A stretch of DNA of 56,194 nt from assembly GCA_945892775.1 (NCBI GenBank), contig CAMDDP010000016.1:1-56194 (forward strand), read 5' to 3'. The position numbers were made by a program, and so were the translations under genes. The notes below the pieces were generated by a model. That model was given only the letters and a program-made list of their open reading frames with translations. It was not told the DNA's origin and did not search any database. Positions 26,317 to 36,491 of the stretch are shown here, piece by piece. Source of the stretch: Chitinophaga pinensis. Its GTDB lineage: Bacteria; Bacteroidota; Bacteroidia; Chitinophagales; UBA10324. Numbering within the stretch: the stretch's first letter is position 1; the number at the start of each line of letters is the position of its first letter.

Positions 26317-28842
26317 ATGAATTTAAAAAATTACACAGCGGATCAGCTAGCCAAAATGATTCGGGGCAAACTGGTACAGACAGGTCAGCCGGTTTCAATT
26401 CAAAATTTATTGCTCGACAGTCGCAAACTCACTATTGCAGAGCCAACTGTATTTTTTGCTATTAAAGGTGACAGACGAAACGGGCATCAATTCATTGGTG
26501 AACTTTATAAAAAAGGTATTCGATGTTTTGTGATTTCCGAGGTATTAGAAACAAAAAAAAATGAAGATGCAAATTTTATTTTTGTAAAAGATACGATCGC
26601 TGCATTACAGAATCTCAGTGCAGAGCATCGAAGACTTTTCAATATTCCTGTTGTTGGCACTACTGGAAGCAACGGAAAAACTATGGTGAAGGAGTGGCTA
26701 TTCCAATTACTCGAACCTGATTATAATATTGTCCGATCTCCAAAAAGTTATAATTCACAAATAGGAGTTCCATTATCTGTTTGGCAAATTGCTCCATATC
26801 ACACCCTCGGAATTTTTGAAGCTGGAATTTCGCAGCCCGATGAAATGGGAAATCTCGAAAAAATTATCCAACCAACGATTGGAATTTTCACCAATATTGG
26901 TAATGCTCATAACGAAGGGTTTCTCGACATCCGCCAAAAAGTAAACGAGAAGCTTCGATTGTTCACCCGAGCGAAAGTTGTAATCTTCTGCAGAGATTAC
27001 CTTGACATCAACGAATGCCTTGTTACAGCCCGTGACAGAATGAAGAAAGCTGATTCTGATTTTGATGGGTTCAAAATTTTTTCGTGGACACGCAAAAATT
27101 TAGATGCTGATGTAATCATTCATGCTGTTAAAAAAGTCGGAACCTACACCGAAGTAGATGCACAGATAAAGGACAAGAATTATAATTTCAGCATTCCATT
27201 TATTGACGATGCAAGCATCGAAAATGGAATCAATTGTTGGATGGCTCTGGTGTATCTAAAAATTGATCCGGCAGTTATTGCGCAGCGTATGCTCGGGCTA
27301 ACTAAAATTGCAATGCGATTGGAGATGAAGGATGCAATTAATAATTGTTCCCTCATCAACGATTCGTACAACAGCGATTTGAATTCATTAAACATCGCAA
27401 TAGATTTTCTTAATCAGCAGAAGCAACACAATCGGCGCACAATAATTATTTCGGATATACTTCAATCTGGAATGTCGGATAATGAACTATATAAAGAGGT
27501 TTCGCAAATGATTGTGAATAAGGGGGTCAATCGTATTATAGGAATTGGAAAGTCTATTTTTAAAACACAAAAACATTTCATAAATAATAATATAGAATCA
27601 AAATTTTATCAGAGCACTGAGGAATTTTTGATGGATTTTAAAATAGAAAATTTTAAAGACGAAACAATTTTGCTCAAAGGAGCACGCTCATTTGAGTTTG
27701 AACGAATCAGTAAAAAGCTCGAACAACTAGCGCACGAAACCACTCTCGAAATTAATCTTAATCATCTTGCACAAAATCTAGCTGTCTATCAATCGCTGTT
27801 GAAACCCGAAACCAAAATGATGGTAATGGTGAAAGCTTATTCATATGGCAGCGGAAGTTTTGAAATAGCAAGTGTATTGCAGCAACATAAAGTGGATTAC
27901 CTGGCCGTTGCATATACCGACGAAGGAGTGGAATTGCGCAAAGCTGGAATTACAATGCCCATCATGGTCATGAATCCTGAAGTGGGAGGTTATGAAGACT
28001 TGATTCATTACCGTCTCGAACCCGAGATATACAACCTGCGTACATTGCTTCAGTTTAATAACATTGCAAAAAATTATCGCGAAAATTATCCGAAAGGCTA
28101 TCCAGTTCACATTGAACTCGAAACTGGCATGCACCGACTCGGTATTGAAGAAAGTGAACTAGATGAAGTCATTCATTTTCTCATTGAAGAATCTGCGCTA
28201 CAGGTTCAAACCGTTTTTTCTCACCTCGCTGCAAGTGAGGATGTATCACTAGACGATTATACGAATGAACAAATAAAAATCTTTGAAAAACTTAGCGCAC
28301 GAATCATCAGCCAACTGAAATATCCGGTGAGTCGTCACCTACTTAACTCATCAGGTATTACACGATTTACTCACGCACAGTTTGAAATGGTCCGGCTTGG
28401 ACTTGGATTGTATGGTATTGATTCGAGCAAAAAATTAAATGAAAAGCTGAACCCAGTTGGTACTTTAAAAACTCGCGTGTCGCAAATCAAACATTTAAAA
28501 GCAGGTGAAAGCGTTGGTTATAACCGTGCAGGAAATACTGAGCGCGATACCATTATTGCGACTGTTGGAATAGGATATGCCGATGGATTGAGTCGCCGCC
28601 TTAGCAATGGCATAGGTCAAATGCTAGTGAAAAACAAATTTGCAAACATCATTGGTAAAGTTTGTATGGACATGACTATGCTTGATGTAACCGACATTGC
28701 TGGCGTGGAAGAGGGCGACGAAGTAATCGTATTCGGAGAAGAACTACCAGTTCAAATTATTGCTGATAAAAGCGGTACTATTCCCTACGAAGTAATGACG
28801 GGAATTTCAAGAAGAGTGAAACGAATATATTTTCAGGAATAA
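26317..28842 (+). CDS. Fused MurF (UDP-MurNAc-tripeptide:D-Ala-D-Ala ligase) and alanine racemase
   Basis: 841 residues joining two consecutive steps of D-alanine use. Residues 1-460 are MurF: ATP loop GTTGSNGKTM with Lys121, then FEAGISQPDEMG and NIGNAHNEGF. Residues about 475-841 are alanine racemase: the pyridoxal phosphate Lys506 in MVKAYSYGSGS, LETGMHRLGI, and the second catalytic Tyr in ESVGYNRAG, followed by GIGYADGLSRR. The racemase makes the D-Ala that is dimerised and added by MurF. This fusion is a known feature of Bacteroidota. A near-consensus -7 box (TACCTTCG, 26297-26304) lies 12 bp before the ATG. Confidence 0.95.
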   Translation: MNLKNYTADQLAKMIRGKLVQTGQPVSIQNLLLDSRKLTIAEPTVFFAIKGDRRNGHQFIGELYKKGIRCFVISEVLETKKNEDANFIFVKDTIAALQNLSAEHRRLFNIPVVGTTGSNGKTMVKEWLFQLLEPDYNIVRSPKSYNSQIGVPLSVWQIAPYHTLGIFEAGISQPDEMGNLEKIIQPTIGIFTNIGNAHNEGFLDIRQKVNEKLRLFTRAKVVIFCRDYLDINECLVTARDRMKKADSDFDGFKIFSWTRKNLDADVIIHAVKKVGTYTEVDAQIKDKNYNFSIPFIDDASIENGINCWMALVYLKIDPAVIAQRMLGLTKIAMRLEMKDAINNCSLINDSYNSDLNSLNIAIDFLNQQKQHNRRTIIISDILQSGMSDNELYKEVSQMIVNKGVNRIIGIGKSIFKTQKHFINNNIESKFYQSTEEFLMDFKIENFKDETILLKGARSFEFERISKKLEQLAHETTLEINLNHLAQNLAVYQSLLKPETKMMVMVKAYSYGSGSFEIASVLQQHKVDYLAVAYTDEGVELRKAGITMPIMVMNPEVGGYEDLIHYRLEPEIYNLRTLLQFNNIAKNYRENYPKGYPVHIELETGMHRLGIEESELDEVIHFLIEESALQVQTVFSHLAASEDVSLDDYTNEQIKIFEKLSARIISQLKYPVSRHLLNSSGITRFTHAQFEMVRLGLGLYGIDSSKKLNEKLNPVGTLKTRVSQIKHLKAGESVGYNRAGNTERDTIIATVGIGYADGLSRRLSNGIGQMLVKNKFANIIGKVCMDMTMLDVTDIAGVEEGDEVIVFGEELPVQIIADKSGTIPYEVMTGISRRVKRIYFQE

Positions 28843-28848
28843 TTTTTT

Positions 28849-29925
28849 TCAGCATTTATTCAAAAAAAGGTTCACCGCACTTTCAAGGTGGTTGTTTGAA
28901 ATATCAATGTGTAATCCTGAAAAACGATCTATTTCATTCAACGCATTTTTAAAAATGAAAGAAGATTGCGAAGCAGAATAAAAAATATTTTTTGAATGGA
29001 AATATTCACCCAAATATTCCTGTTCTGTTTGTCCTGGAGTGGGAACTATTATTGCTTTTTTTCCTGTAGCAGCTAAATCCATAATGGTGCTGTAGCCACT
29101 TCGGCTCATCACATATCTTGCCTGCATCATTGCCATGTTCAGTTCATTTGCATTCAAATGCGAAACAGCTTTGATGTGATGAGGCGTTTTTAGTTCAGAT
29201 TCATTTCCCGGAATACCGCGCACAATTAAAGTTTGCAGATTCATATCACTTAACTGGTGCATCAGTTTTTCTTCGAGCACTGTGCGCTGCGGTTCAGGTC
29301 CAGAAAGAATTACGAGCAGATCATTTTTTATTTCCAATCCTTCTAGTTTTTTAAATCGCGAAAGCGGCCCAATAAAAGTTGTTTGCGGCGGCAGCGGGTA
29401 TTTATGCGAAAGAATTCCTGAAAGATTTTCGTTGCCCGCATAATCGGGGACCCAGCAGCAATCATATTTATTCATGATGCGATAGTTCAGTTTGTAAATA
29501 AATCTTTCTGCCCACTTAAAACCCGGCGGCATAATAATTCCCACTTGGTGAGTCATAAAAACACATGGCACATTATGATTAAATAATCCGAATCGGTTAT
29601 CTGAAATCACTCCGTCGAGTTTTAAATCTCTGATTAATTGCTTTAGCTTTTTGTGTTCAGCAAAACCTGAATTGATTAGTTTCGGAATTTGAGGGATAAT
29701 AGCTTTGGTAAATGATCCCGAACGGTTGTAGCTTATATTATATCCTTCAATCACACAACTTTCCAATTCAGGGAATTCCTGGGTTAGAATTTTTAACGGA
29801 TTCCGGTTACTACCAATAATTACTTCAGCACCTTGTTTTTGTAATTCATGAATAATAGGAATACAACGGGTTGCATGACCCAATCCCCAATCCAACGGCG
29901 CAACTAATATTCGTTTTCGGTTCAT
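28849..29925 (-). CDS. MurG-like (GT28 family) glycosyltransferase
   Basis: 358 residues from the ATG at 29925; a TTG one codon upstream is less likely. The N-terminal domain begins RILVAPLDWGLGHATRCIPI, the glycine/histidine loop of GT-B enzymes of the MurG/GT28 type. The C-terminal domain has VILSGPEPQRTVLEE, ARYVMSRSGYSTIMDLAATG and IIVPTPGQTEQEYLGEYF, the nucleotide-sugar-binding half. It is not the true MurG, whose motifs (GGSLGA, HEQN) are absent. Related Bacteroidota proteins act on membrane lipids or unknown acceptors. It is convergent with murF-alr (6 bp between stops) and is not co-transcribed with any neighbour. Confidence 0.78.
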   Translation of the reverse strand: MNRKRILVAPLDWGLGHATRCIPIIHELQKQGAEVIIGSNRNPLKILTQEFPELESCVIEGYNISYNRSGSFTKAIIPQIPKLINSGFAEHKKLKQLIRDLKLDGVISDNRFGLFNHNVPCVFMTHQVGIIMPPGFKWAERFIYKLNYRIMNKYDCCWVPDYAGNENLSGILSHKYPLPPQTTFIGPLSRFKKLEGLEIKNDLLVILSGPEPQRTVLEEKLMHQLSDMNLQTLIVRGIPGNESELKTPHHIKAVSHLNANELNMAMMQARYVMSRSGYSTIMDLAATGKKAIIVPTPGQTEQEYLGEYFHSKNIFYSASQSSFIFKNALNEIDRFSGLHIDISNNHLESAVNLFLNKC

Positions 29926-30036
29926 CAATTATTTATCGGAGTGCAAATAAGAAAAAACAAACTTCATCGTTTGAAAATAATTATTGCTATTTAACACCGA
30001 ATGTTCAATTTTGCATTCACAACAACTTTACATCGA

Positions 30037-30213
30037 ATGTTTCGCTATAAAAAATTATTTAGTCGACTAGCTTTTTTACTTAGCATTGGGTTATTGTTTA
30101 ATGGCTGCTTTCTTTTTAAGAAAAAATGTGGGGATTGTCCGTCATTCTCCCAAAAAAAGTTAATACTACAGACTATTGTCACCTCAAAATATTCTCCAAA
30201 TAATCATCAATAA
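30037..30213 (+). CDS. Small lipoprotein with a CGDCP motif
   Basis: 58 residues from the ATG at 30037; an in-frame ATG at 30001 would only lengthen the signal peptide. Positively charged N-terminus, hydrophobic stretch FLLSIGLL, lipobox FNGC, then FLFKKKCGDCPSFSQKK. Very short lipoproteins with this FLFKKKCxxCP pattern occur in Bacteroidota from memory, which supports a real gene. The two mature cysteines could bind a metal or form a disulphide. It is 67 bp upstream of feoA on the same strand, so a link to iron uptake is possible but unproven. Confidence 0.55.
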   Translation: MFRYKKLFSRLAFLLSIGLLFNGCFLFKKKCGDCPSFSQKKLILQTIVTSKYSPNNHQ

Positions 30214-30280
30214 ATAAAACATTTTGATGTCAAGTCTAACATTAACCATCTGTTAACTTGTATTTACTTTGCACCCCCTT

Positions 30281-30517
30281 ATGAGTAATCTTGCTATTCC
30301 ACTTTCGGTATTAAAAAAAGGCGACAAAGCCATTATAATTTCGTTGGATGATATAGCCATTTCAATAAAATTGATGGAAATGGGGTGTATGCCTGGCGAA
30401 CATTTAGAAGTAGATTACATTGCACCGCTTGGCGATCCGATTTCCATTCGAATAGGAAATTATTTATTGGGATTACGAAAAGATGAAGCAATTGCCATTA
30501 AAGTAATGAAGCAGTGA
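30281..30517 (+). CDS. feoA: Ferrous iron transport protein A
   Basis: 78 residues with an SH3-like FeoA domain: LSVLKKGDKAIIISLD, the conserved LMEMGCMPGEHLEV, and DPISIRIGNYLLGLRKDEA at the end. FeoA is a small cytoplasmic partner of FeoB. The ATG at 30281 is chosen over the TTG at 30269. A weak -7-like box (TACTTTG) ends 9 bp before this ATG. The stop TGA overlaps the GTG start of feoB, a typical translational coupling. Confidence 0.93.
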   Translation: MSNLAIPLSVLKKGDKAIIISLDDIAISIKLMEMGCMPGEHLEVDYIAPLGDPISIRIGNYLLGLRKDEAIAIKVMKQ

Positions 30518-32634
30518 GTGAACCCAAAAAAATAAAAATTGCCCTGGCTGGAAATCCTAATTGCGGAAAAACTTCGCTGTTTAATGAGCTAACGGGCTTG
30601 CGTCAAAAAGTGGGAAATTTTCCTGGTGTTACAGTTGATAAAAAGACCGGAATATTTTTTCTACCTAATAAAACGGAAGCGTTCGTGGTTGATTTGCCGG
30701 GCACTTATAGTATTTATCCAAGGCGCGTTGATGAGATGATCACCTTTGAAGTGCTCGCCAATCTCGATAATGATTCACGGCCTGATGTAATTGTTTTATT
30801 GGCGGATGCATCAAATCTGAAACGAAATTTATTGTTCTGCACGCAGGTAATCGACATGGGCATTCCAACAGTGATTGCATTGAATATGATAGATGTAGCG
30901 GAGAAAAATAATATCCGCATTGATGTAGCAAAGCTTGAAGAAGAGTTGGGAGTGCCTGTAATTCCAATGAACGCTCGCGAAGGCAAGGGAGTGGATAAAT
31001 TATTGAATTTGTTATCATCCGAAGTTGCAAAACCCAAGCGCAGTTTTATTGACCTGCAGAAATTATGTGGCGACGCGAAAGAGTTGAGTAATAAAATTCC
31101 ATATTCCAATGAATATATAGCCACATTGCTTGCTGTACTTCATAAAGAGTTAAATCATTTTCAGGCGGAAAAACATAAACTTATTGAGGAGTGGGTGGCC
31201 GCGAAAAAATTTGTTGTTGCCCGTTTTCAGGGCGAAGAAGTTTTGCAACGATATAATTCAATCAACCGTGTGGTTAATAATTGTGTGAATGAAGAACAGA
31301 AAGAAAATAAAAGTTTAGAAAACACATCGCGCATTGATAAAATATTATTGCATCCGCTGTGGGGGTACTTAATATTTCTTGGCGTTTTCTTTTTAGTGTT
31401 CCAAGCAATATTTGCATGGGCACAATATCCAATGGATCTAATCAGCTTAGTTTTTTCTTCGGTGGGAAACTATATACATAATTTATTGCCTTCTGGAATT
31501 ATTAATGATTTATTGATACAAGGCTTGTGGTCGGGTATTGGTGGTGTAGTAGTTTTTATACCTCAAATAATGTTGCTGTTTGGTTTCATTACTATATTAG
31601 AAGATACGGGATATATGGCTCGAGTCAGTTTTTTGATGGATAAATTAATGCGCATTGTAGGACTTGGCGGAAAATCAGCTGTTCCACTCATAAGCGGAAT
31701 GGCTTGTGCAATTCCAGCAATCATGAGTACTCGGAATATTGAAAGTTGGAAAGACCGTATCATTACTATTATGGTTGTTCCATTTATGAGTTGCTCGGCT
31801 CGATTGCCTGTTTATACCCTGCTCGTAAGTTTTGCTGTGCCGAGCCAACCTGTTCTGGGTATTTTTAATATGCGCGGAATGTGGATGCTTGCTTTATATC
31901 TATTTGGTTTTATAGCGGCAATTTTTGCATCGTTTATTATGAAGCTCATTATCAAAACCAAAGAGAAAGGTATATTTCTGATGGAATTGCCAATTTATCG
32001 TTTTCCGCGTTGGGGAAATATAGGTGTTACTATGTTTGAAAAAGCAATGGTATTCGTGACCGATGCAGGAAAAATTATTGTAGCTATTTCAGTTGTGCTT
32101 TGGTTTCTGGCGAGTTATGGACCAGGGGATGAAATAAAAAATATAGATAAAAAATTTGTCGATACTTCTTTCAATTCAAAATATAATACGCAGGAATTAG
32201 ACGCAATAAAGCAGAGCGAAAAATTAGCCCATTCTTATGTAGGTCACATTGGGCATTTTATTGAGCCGGCCATTGCCCCACTAGGTTTCGATTGGAAAAT
32301 TGGCATCTCACTCATCACCGCATTTGCCGCACGCGAAGTCTTTGTGGGCACTATCGCAACAATTTATAGTGTTGGTTCAACAAGTGATATGGATATGAAA
32401 AAATTGCGCGAAAGAATGCACAATGAAATAAATGCTCAAACTGGCAAAAAAGTTTTTTCATTCGCAACTGTTGTTTCATTAATGATCTTTTTTGCGCTCG
32501 CTATGCAATGTATGAGCACTATTGCTGTGGTTCGCCGTGAAACTAAAAGCTGGAAGTGGCCAATGATTCAACTTTTCTTTATGACAGGTCTTGCCTATTT
32601 AGCAAGTTTTATAACCTATCAATTGTTGAAGTAA
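30514..32634 (+). CDS. feoB: Ferrous iron transport protein B
   Basis: 706 residues, GTG start. The N-terminal G domain has GNPNCGKTSLFN (G1), the switch I region VGNFPGVTVDKKTG, DLPGTYSIYP (G3) and ALNMIDVAE (G4). It is followed by a helical spacer and a membrane domain with about 8-10 helices containing the Gate motifs (GLGGKSAVPLISGMACAIPA and the later FAAREVFVGT). It brings Fe2+ across the inner membrane. No FeoC is encoded after it. It ends 5 bp from the end of the convergent uvrA-family gene, leaving no room for a terminator between them. Confidence 0.96.
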   Translation: MSEPKKIKIALAGNPNCGKTSLFNELTGLRQKVGNFPGVTVDKKTGIFFLPNKTEAFVVDLPGTYSIYPRRVDEMITFEVLANLDNDSRPDVIVLLADASNLKRNLLFCTQVIDMGIPTVIALNMIDVAEKNNIRIDVAKLEEELGVPVIPMNAREGKGVDKLLNLLSSEVAKPKRSFIDLQKLCGDAKELSNKIPYSNEYIATLLAVLHKELNHFQAEKHKLIEEWVAAKKFVVARFQGEEVLQRYNSINRVVNNCVNEEQKENKSLENTSRIDKILLHPLWGYLIFLGVFFLVFQAIFAWAQYPMDLISLVFSSVGNYIHNLLPSGIINDLLIQGLWSGIGGVVVFIPQIMLLFGFITILEDTGYMARVSFLMDKLMRIVGLGGKSAVPLISGMACAIPAIMSTRNIESWKDRIITIMVVPFMSCSARLPVYTLLVSFAVPSQPVLGIFNMRGMWMLALYLFGFIAAIFASFIMKLIIKTKEKGIFLMELPIYRFPRWGNIGVTMFEKAMVFVTDAGKIIVAISVVLWFLASYGPGDEIKNIDKKFVDTSFNSKYNTQELDAIKQSEKLAHSYVGHIGHFIEPAIAPLGFDWKIGISLITAFAAREVFVGTIATIYSVGSTSDMDMKKLRERMHNEINAQTGKKVFSFATVVSLMIFFALAMQCMSTIAVVRRETKSWKWPMIQLFFMTGLAYLASFITYQLLK

Positions 32635-32639
32635 AAATA

Positions 32640-35504
32640 TTATCTTTTTAATTTCTCTCTCAAATAATTCGCAGTATATGATTGACAATTTGCAATCATT
32701 TCTTCAGGTGCTCCTTGAAATAAAAGTTGACCGCCTTCATCGCCACCGTCGGGCCCGAGGTCAATAATGTAGTCGGCACATTTTATTACTTCCATATTGT
32801 GTTCGATGATGAGCACTGAGTGTCCGGCTTCAATCAATGCATTAAATGATTGCAAGAGTTTGTTAATGTCGTGAAAGTGTAATCCAGTGGTGGGTTCATC
32901 AAAAATAAACAGCAAAGGATTTTGTGAACTTCCTTTCCCGAGAAATGAGGCTAGTTTTACTCGTTGCGCTTCACCCCCTGAAAGAGTACTTGACGATTGA
33001 CCGAGCTTTACATAGCCCAACCCAACTTGTGCTAGAGGAAGAATGGCATCATGTAAATTTTTTTCTTCTATAAAAAATTCAATTGCTTCATCTATTGTCA
33101 GGTTTAAAATATCAGCAATATTTTTTTCTTTATAATTTACTTCTAATACTTCATCTTTAAATCTTTGCCCCTTACAAGCTTCACACAGCAAGTGCACATC
33201 GCTCAGAAATTGCATCTCCACTACAATTTCTCCTTCCCCTTTACATTCATCGCATCTTCCCCCATCCACATTAAACGAAAAATGCTTTGGTTGAAATCCT
33301 TTCAACTGCGAACTTTGTTGTTTTGCATATAGCTCGCGAATCAAATCATATGCTTTAATATAAGTGACAGGATTACTACGCGATGATTTTCCTATCGGAT
33401 TCTGGTCAACCATTTCAACCTGAGTGAGCAAATTCATATCGCCTTTCATTTCATAAAACTCTCCAGGTTTGTCACCAAAATTTCCACAAAGGCGGGAAAG
33501 GGCTGGAAACATTATCTGTTTTACTAAAGTTGTTTTTCCTGACCCGCTTACTCCTGTTACAACAGTTATTATATTTAGAGGAAGTGTGACATTAATGTTT
33601 TGCAAATTATTTTGAGCACACCCATTGAATTCAATTTTGTTCGTCCAATTTCTTCTTGATTTCGGAACAGGAATTTTTTCAATGCCTGTTAAATATTTTC
33701 CCGTTAGTGAATTTTTATCTTTAAGAATCTCATCAAATGTCCCACTGAAAATTAACTCGCCGCCATTTGCCCCCGCAAGAGGCCCCATGTCTATAATTTG
33801 GTCTGCATGATTCATGATTTCCTCTTCATGCTCCACCACTAAAACCGTATTGCCGAGATCGCGCAATTTATGAAGCACTTTTACTAATTGTCCAGTATCC
33901 TTCGGATGTAACCCGATACTCGGTTCATCCAATATGTAAAGTGAGCTGGTGAGATTGCTTCCTAGTGTGCGAGTTAAATTAATTCGTTGTGTTTCACCGC
34001 CAGAAAGGGTAGAGGAAATTCGGTTAAGCGTGAGATAACCCAGGCCAACTTCCATCATAAACTGCAAACGATTATTTATTTCAATAAGCAATCTTTTTGC
34101 AACTTCATTTTCATAGGTGGAAAGATTTAGGGAGAGAAAAAAAAATTGTAATTCCTTCACAGGCATTAACACCATTTCACCAATTGATTTTCCATCAATT
34201 TTTACGTAGGAGGATTCGATTCGAACTCTTGCACCATGACAGTCGGGGCAGGTTGTTTTTCCACGAAAGCGTGAAAGCATCACACGATACTGAATCTTAT
34301 AACTTTGTTTTTCAAGTTCCTTGAAAAACTCATCAAGTCCATGAAAATATTTATTGCCACTCCATAATAATTTTTTTTCTATTGAAGTCAGTTCACGATA
34401 CGACCGATGAACAGGAAAATCAAATTTGTGTGCGCTCTTAATTAAGAGGGTTAACCATTCGCCCATCTTTTCCCCTTTCCATGGAGCAATGGCTCCTTCG
34501 TATACCGATCTGTTTTTATCAGGGATTACTAAATTTTCATCTACTCCCACCACACTTCCAAAGCCTTCGCATCTACGGCATGCGCCAAATGGATTATTAA
34601 AACTAAATAAATGAGGGGTCGGCTCTTCAAATAAAATCCCATCCATTTCAAACTTGTTGCTGAATTTTTTTTCAATTTCATCATGAAGAATAGTGCACAC
34701 CCCATGGCCTTCAAAAAACGCAACACCTACCGAATCGGAAATACGCGACAACAAATCTTCATCTCCCTGCTTCCATATAACCCTATCGACTACCAATTGA
34801 AAAACAGATGCCTTCATATTTTTTAATTGTTCTTCATCGGCCAATAGTTCTTCAACCCTGTATACTTTTTTATCTGAAAAAATTCGCACAAATCCTTTTT
34901 GTAATAAAATATTTAGCTCATCTTTTAAGCCTCTTTTTGCCGCTGTCTTTATTTTTTCTTCCTTAATAATTTTCTTTAGCATTACCAATGGAGAAAGTAT
35001 AAAAACTGCGGATTCTTCTTTCAGTTTTTTTATGTAATCCACTGCATCACTCACTTCGTGTTTCTGAACTTCTTTTCCTGAAACTGGCGAAATTGTTTTT
35101 CCTATGCGAGCGTATAACAATCGCAGGTAATCATAAATTTCAGTGAGTGACCCAACGGTGGATCGAGAACTTCGTGTAGATACTTTTTGTTCAATTGCAA
35201 TAGCAGGACACAAACCTTTAATATAATCCACATCAGGTTTATTCATGCGAACTAAAAATTGTCTTGCATATGCCGATAGACTTTCTACATACCTCCGTTG
35301 TCCCTCTGCGAATAAAGTATCAATGGCAAGCGATGATTTTCCAGATCCGCTCACTCCTGTAATCACAACCAATTTGTTGCGGCCTATTTCTAAGTCCACA
35401 TTCTTTAAATTGTGAACGCGAGCACCCTTGATGAGAATATTTTTCTCATCTTTTTTAAAATTTATTTTGTCGTTCAAAAATTTATCTGATATTTGGGTTA
35501 ACAT
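32640..35504 (-). CDS. Excinuclease ABC subunit A (UvrA family, possibly a second paralogue)
   Basis: 954 residues from the ATG at 35504; an in-frame TTG at 35558 would add 18 residues with no family match. Two ABC ATPase halves: Walker A ITGVSGSGKSSL (about residue 50) and VTGVSGSGKTTL (about 650), signatures STLSGGETQRINL and STLSGGEAQRVKL, and Walker B LYILDEPSIGLHP and LFIFDEPTTGLH. Zinc-binding cysteine pairs are present (CPDCHG; CDECKG with CEACKG). UvrA finds bulky DNA lesions and loads UvrB. The segment EQKVSTRSSRSTVGSLTEI differs from the common EQKTTSKNPRSTVGTVTEI, and from memory Bacteroidota often carry a second UvrA of this type, so the plain name uvrA is not certain. Confidence 0.88.
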   Translation of the reverse strand: MLTQISDKFLNDKINFKKDEKNILIKGARVHNLKNVDLEIGRNKLVVITGVSGSGKSSLAIDTLFAEGQRRYVESLSAYARQFLVRMNKPDVDYIKGLCPAIAIEQKVSTRSSRSTVGSLTEIYDYLRLLYARIGKTISPVSGKEVQKHEVSDAVDYIKKLKEESAVFILSPLVMLKKIIKEEKIKTAAKRGLKDELNILLQKGFVRIFSDKKVYRVEELLADEEQLKNMKASVFQLVVDRVIWKQGDEDLLSRISDSVGVAFFEGHGVCTILHDEIEKKFSNKFEMDGILFEEPTPHLFSFNNPFGACRRCEGFGSVVGVDENLVIPDKNRSVYEGAIAPWKGEKMGEWLTLLIKSAHKFDFPVHRSYRELTSIEKKLLWSGNKYFHGLDEFFKELEKQSYKIQYRVMLSRFRGKTTCPDCHGARVRIESSYVKIDGKSIGEMVLMPVKELQFFFLSLNLSTYENEVAKRLLIEINNRLQFMMEVGLGYLTLNRISSTLSGGETQRINLTRTLGSNLTSSLYILDEPSIGLHPKDTGQLVKVLHKLRDLGNTVLVVEHEEEIMNHADQIIDMGPLAGANGGELIFSGTFDEILKDKNSLTGKYLTGIEKIPVPKSRRNWTNKIEFNGCAQNNLQNINVTLPLNIITVVTGVSGSGKTTLVKQIMFPALSRLCGNFGDKPGEFYEMKGDMNLLTQVEMVDQNPIGKSSRSNPVTYIKAYDLIRELYAKQQSSQLKGFQPKHFSFNVDGGRCDECKGEGEIVVEMQFLSDVHLLCEACKGQRFKDEVLEVNYKEKNIADILNLTIDEAIEFFIEEKNLHDAILPLAQVGLGYVKLGQSSSTLSGGEAQRVKLASFLGKGSSQNPLLFIFDEPTTGLHFHDINKLLQSFNALIEAGHSVLIIEHNMEVIKCADYIIDLGPDGGDEGGQLLFQGAPEEMIANCQSYTANYLREKLKR

Positions 35505-35705
35505 TTTCCACACTGCTCTCGTAAGAGGTAGCAAATAAAAGATAAACTCACACAGCAACGAAACACTTCTACACTCAATTTAAAGAAGTTTTATAAGTTA
35601 AGATTTACAAGACTAATCGTTGTTAATTATTAAACCCAAATTTCAAATTCATGGCTTGAATTTTACAATTCATTTAACCCTAAATTCATTTTAAATTGTA
35701 GAATT

Positions 35706-36293
35706 ATGCAAGCCAACCAAACTATTAATGACCAAGAACTAGTAAAAATTTACCAACGAGGTAATGAACAGGCCTTAACTACACTTGTTCAAATGCACAA
35801 ACAGCGCGTTTTTTCAGCTATTTATATGTTTGTTCGTGATCGATACATTGCCGAAGATTTATTTCAGGAAACCTTTATTAAAGTTGTTGACAAACTTCGA
35901 CAAGGTCAATATCATGAAGAAGGAAAATTTCTTCCTTGGGTATTGCGCATTGCAAATAATCTGTGCATTGATTATTACCGTAAAGTAAAACGAACACCTA
36001 GGGTGAAGGTCACTACCTCTGACGGGACGGATATTTTTAAGTATTTAAAATTTGATGGCGACAATGCGGAAACCGGAATGATAAGGGAGCAATCTTATGA
36101 AACTATTCGTAAATTAGTTGATATGTTGCCTGAAGAACAAAAAGAAGTGATAGTGCTTCGACATTATGCCGATTTAAGTTTTAAAGAAATTGCAGAACTA
36201 ACCAATGTGAGTATCAACACTGCATTGGGTAGAATGCGCTACGGACTCATCAATATTCGTCGCCTAATGGCAGAAAACAAGATTGTGTTATGA
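35706..36293 (+). CDS. ECF-type RNA polymerase sigma factor
   Basis: 195 residues. Region 2 contains IAEDLFQETFIKVVDKL and FLPWVLRIANNLCIDYYRK; region 4 contains LPEEQKEVIVLRHYADLSFKEIAELT with a helix-turn-helix (VSINTALGRMRYGL). It is not closely similar to the sigma factor at 5381-5932. There is no membrane anti-sigma gene after it. The next gene, 198 bp downstream, encodes a 79-residue soluble protein often seen beside this sigma factor in Bacteroidota (from memory). Confidence 0.92.
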   Translation: MQANQTINDQELVKIYQRGNEQALTTLVQMHKQRVFSAIYMFVRDRYIAEDLFQETFIKVVDKLRQGQYHEEGKFLPWVLRIANNLCIDYYRKVKRTPRVKVTTSDGTDIFKYLKFDGDNAETGMIREQSYETIRKLVDMLPEEQKEVIVLRHYADLSFKEIAELTNVSINTALGRMRYGLINIRRLMAENKIVL

Positions 36294-36491
36294 CTATTTA
36301 AAAAATTGTTTAACGCACGAACAATAATTGGGATGTGGTTGCGTTATTCTCTCAATCAAATGGAGAATATCTTTCGGTAATTTTAAATCATTGCATCAGC
36401 ATTTTCTCTTTCCAATCTGGGAAGGGTTAAAGTTGGGTAGCACAATAATTTTTAATTCTTTTCGTATATCATTAAAATAAACAATAAATAC

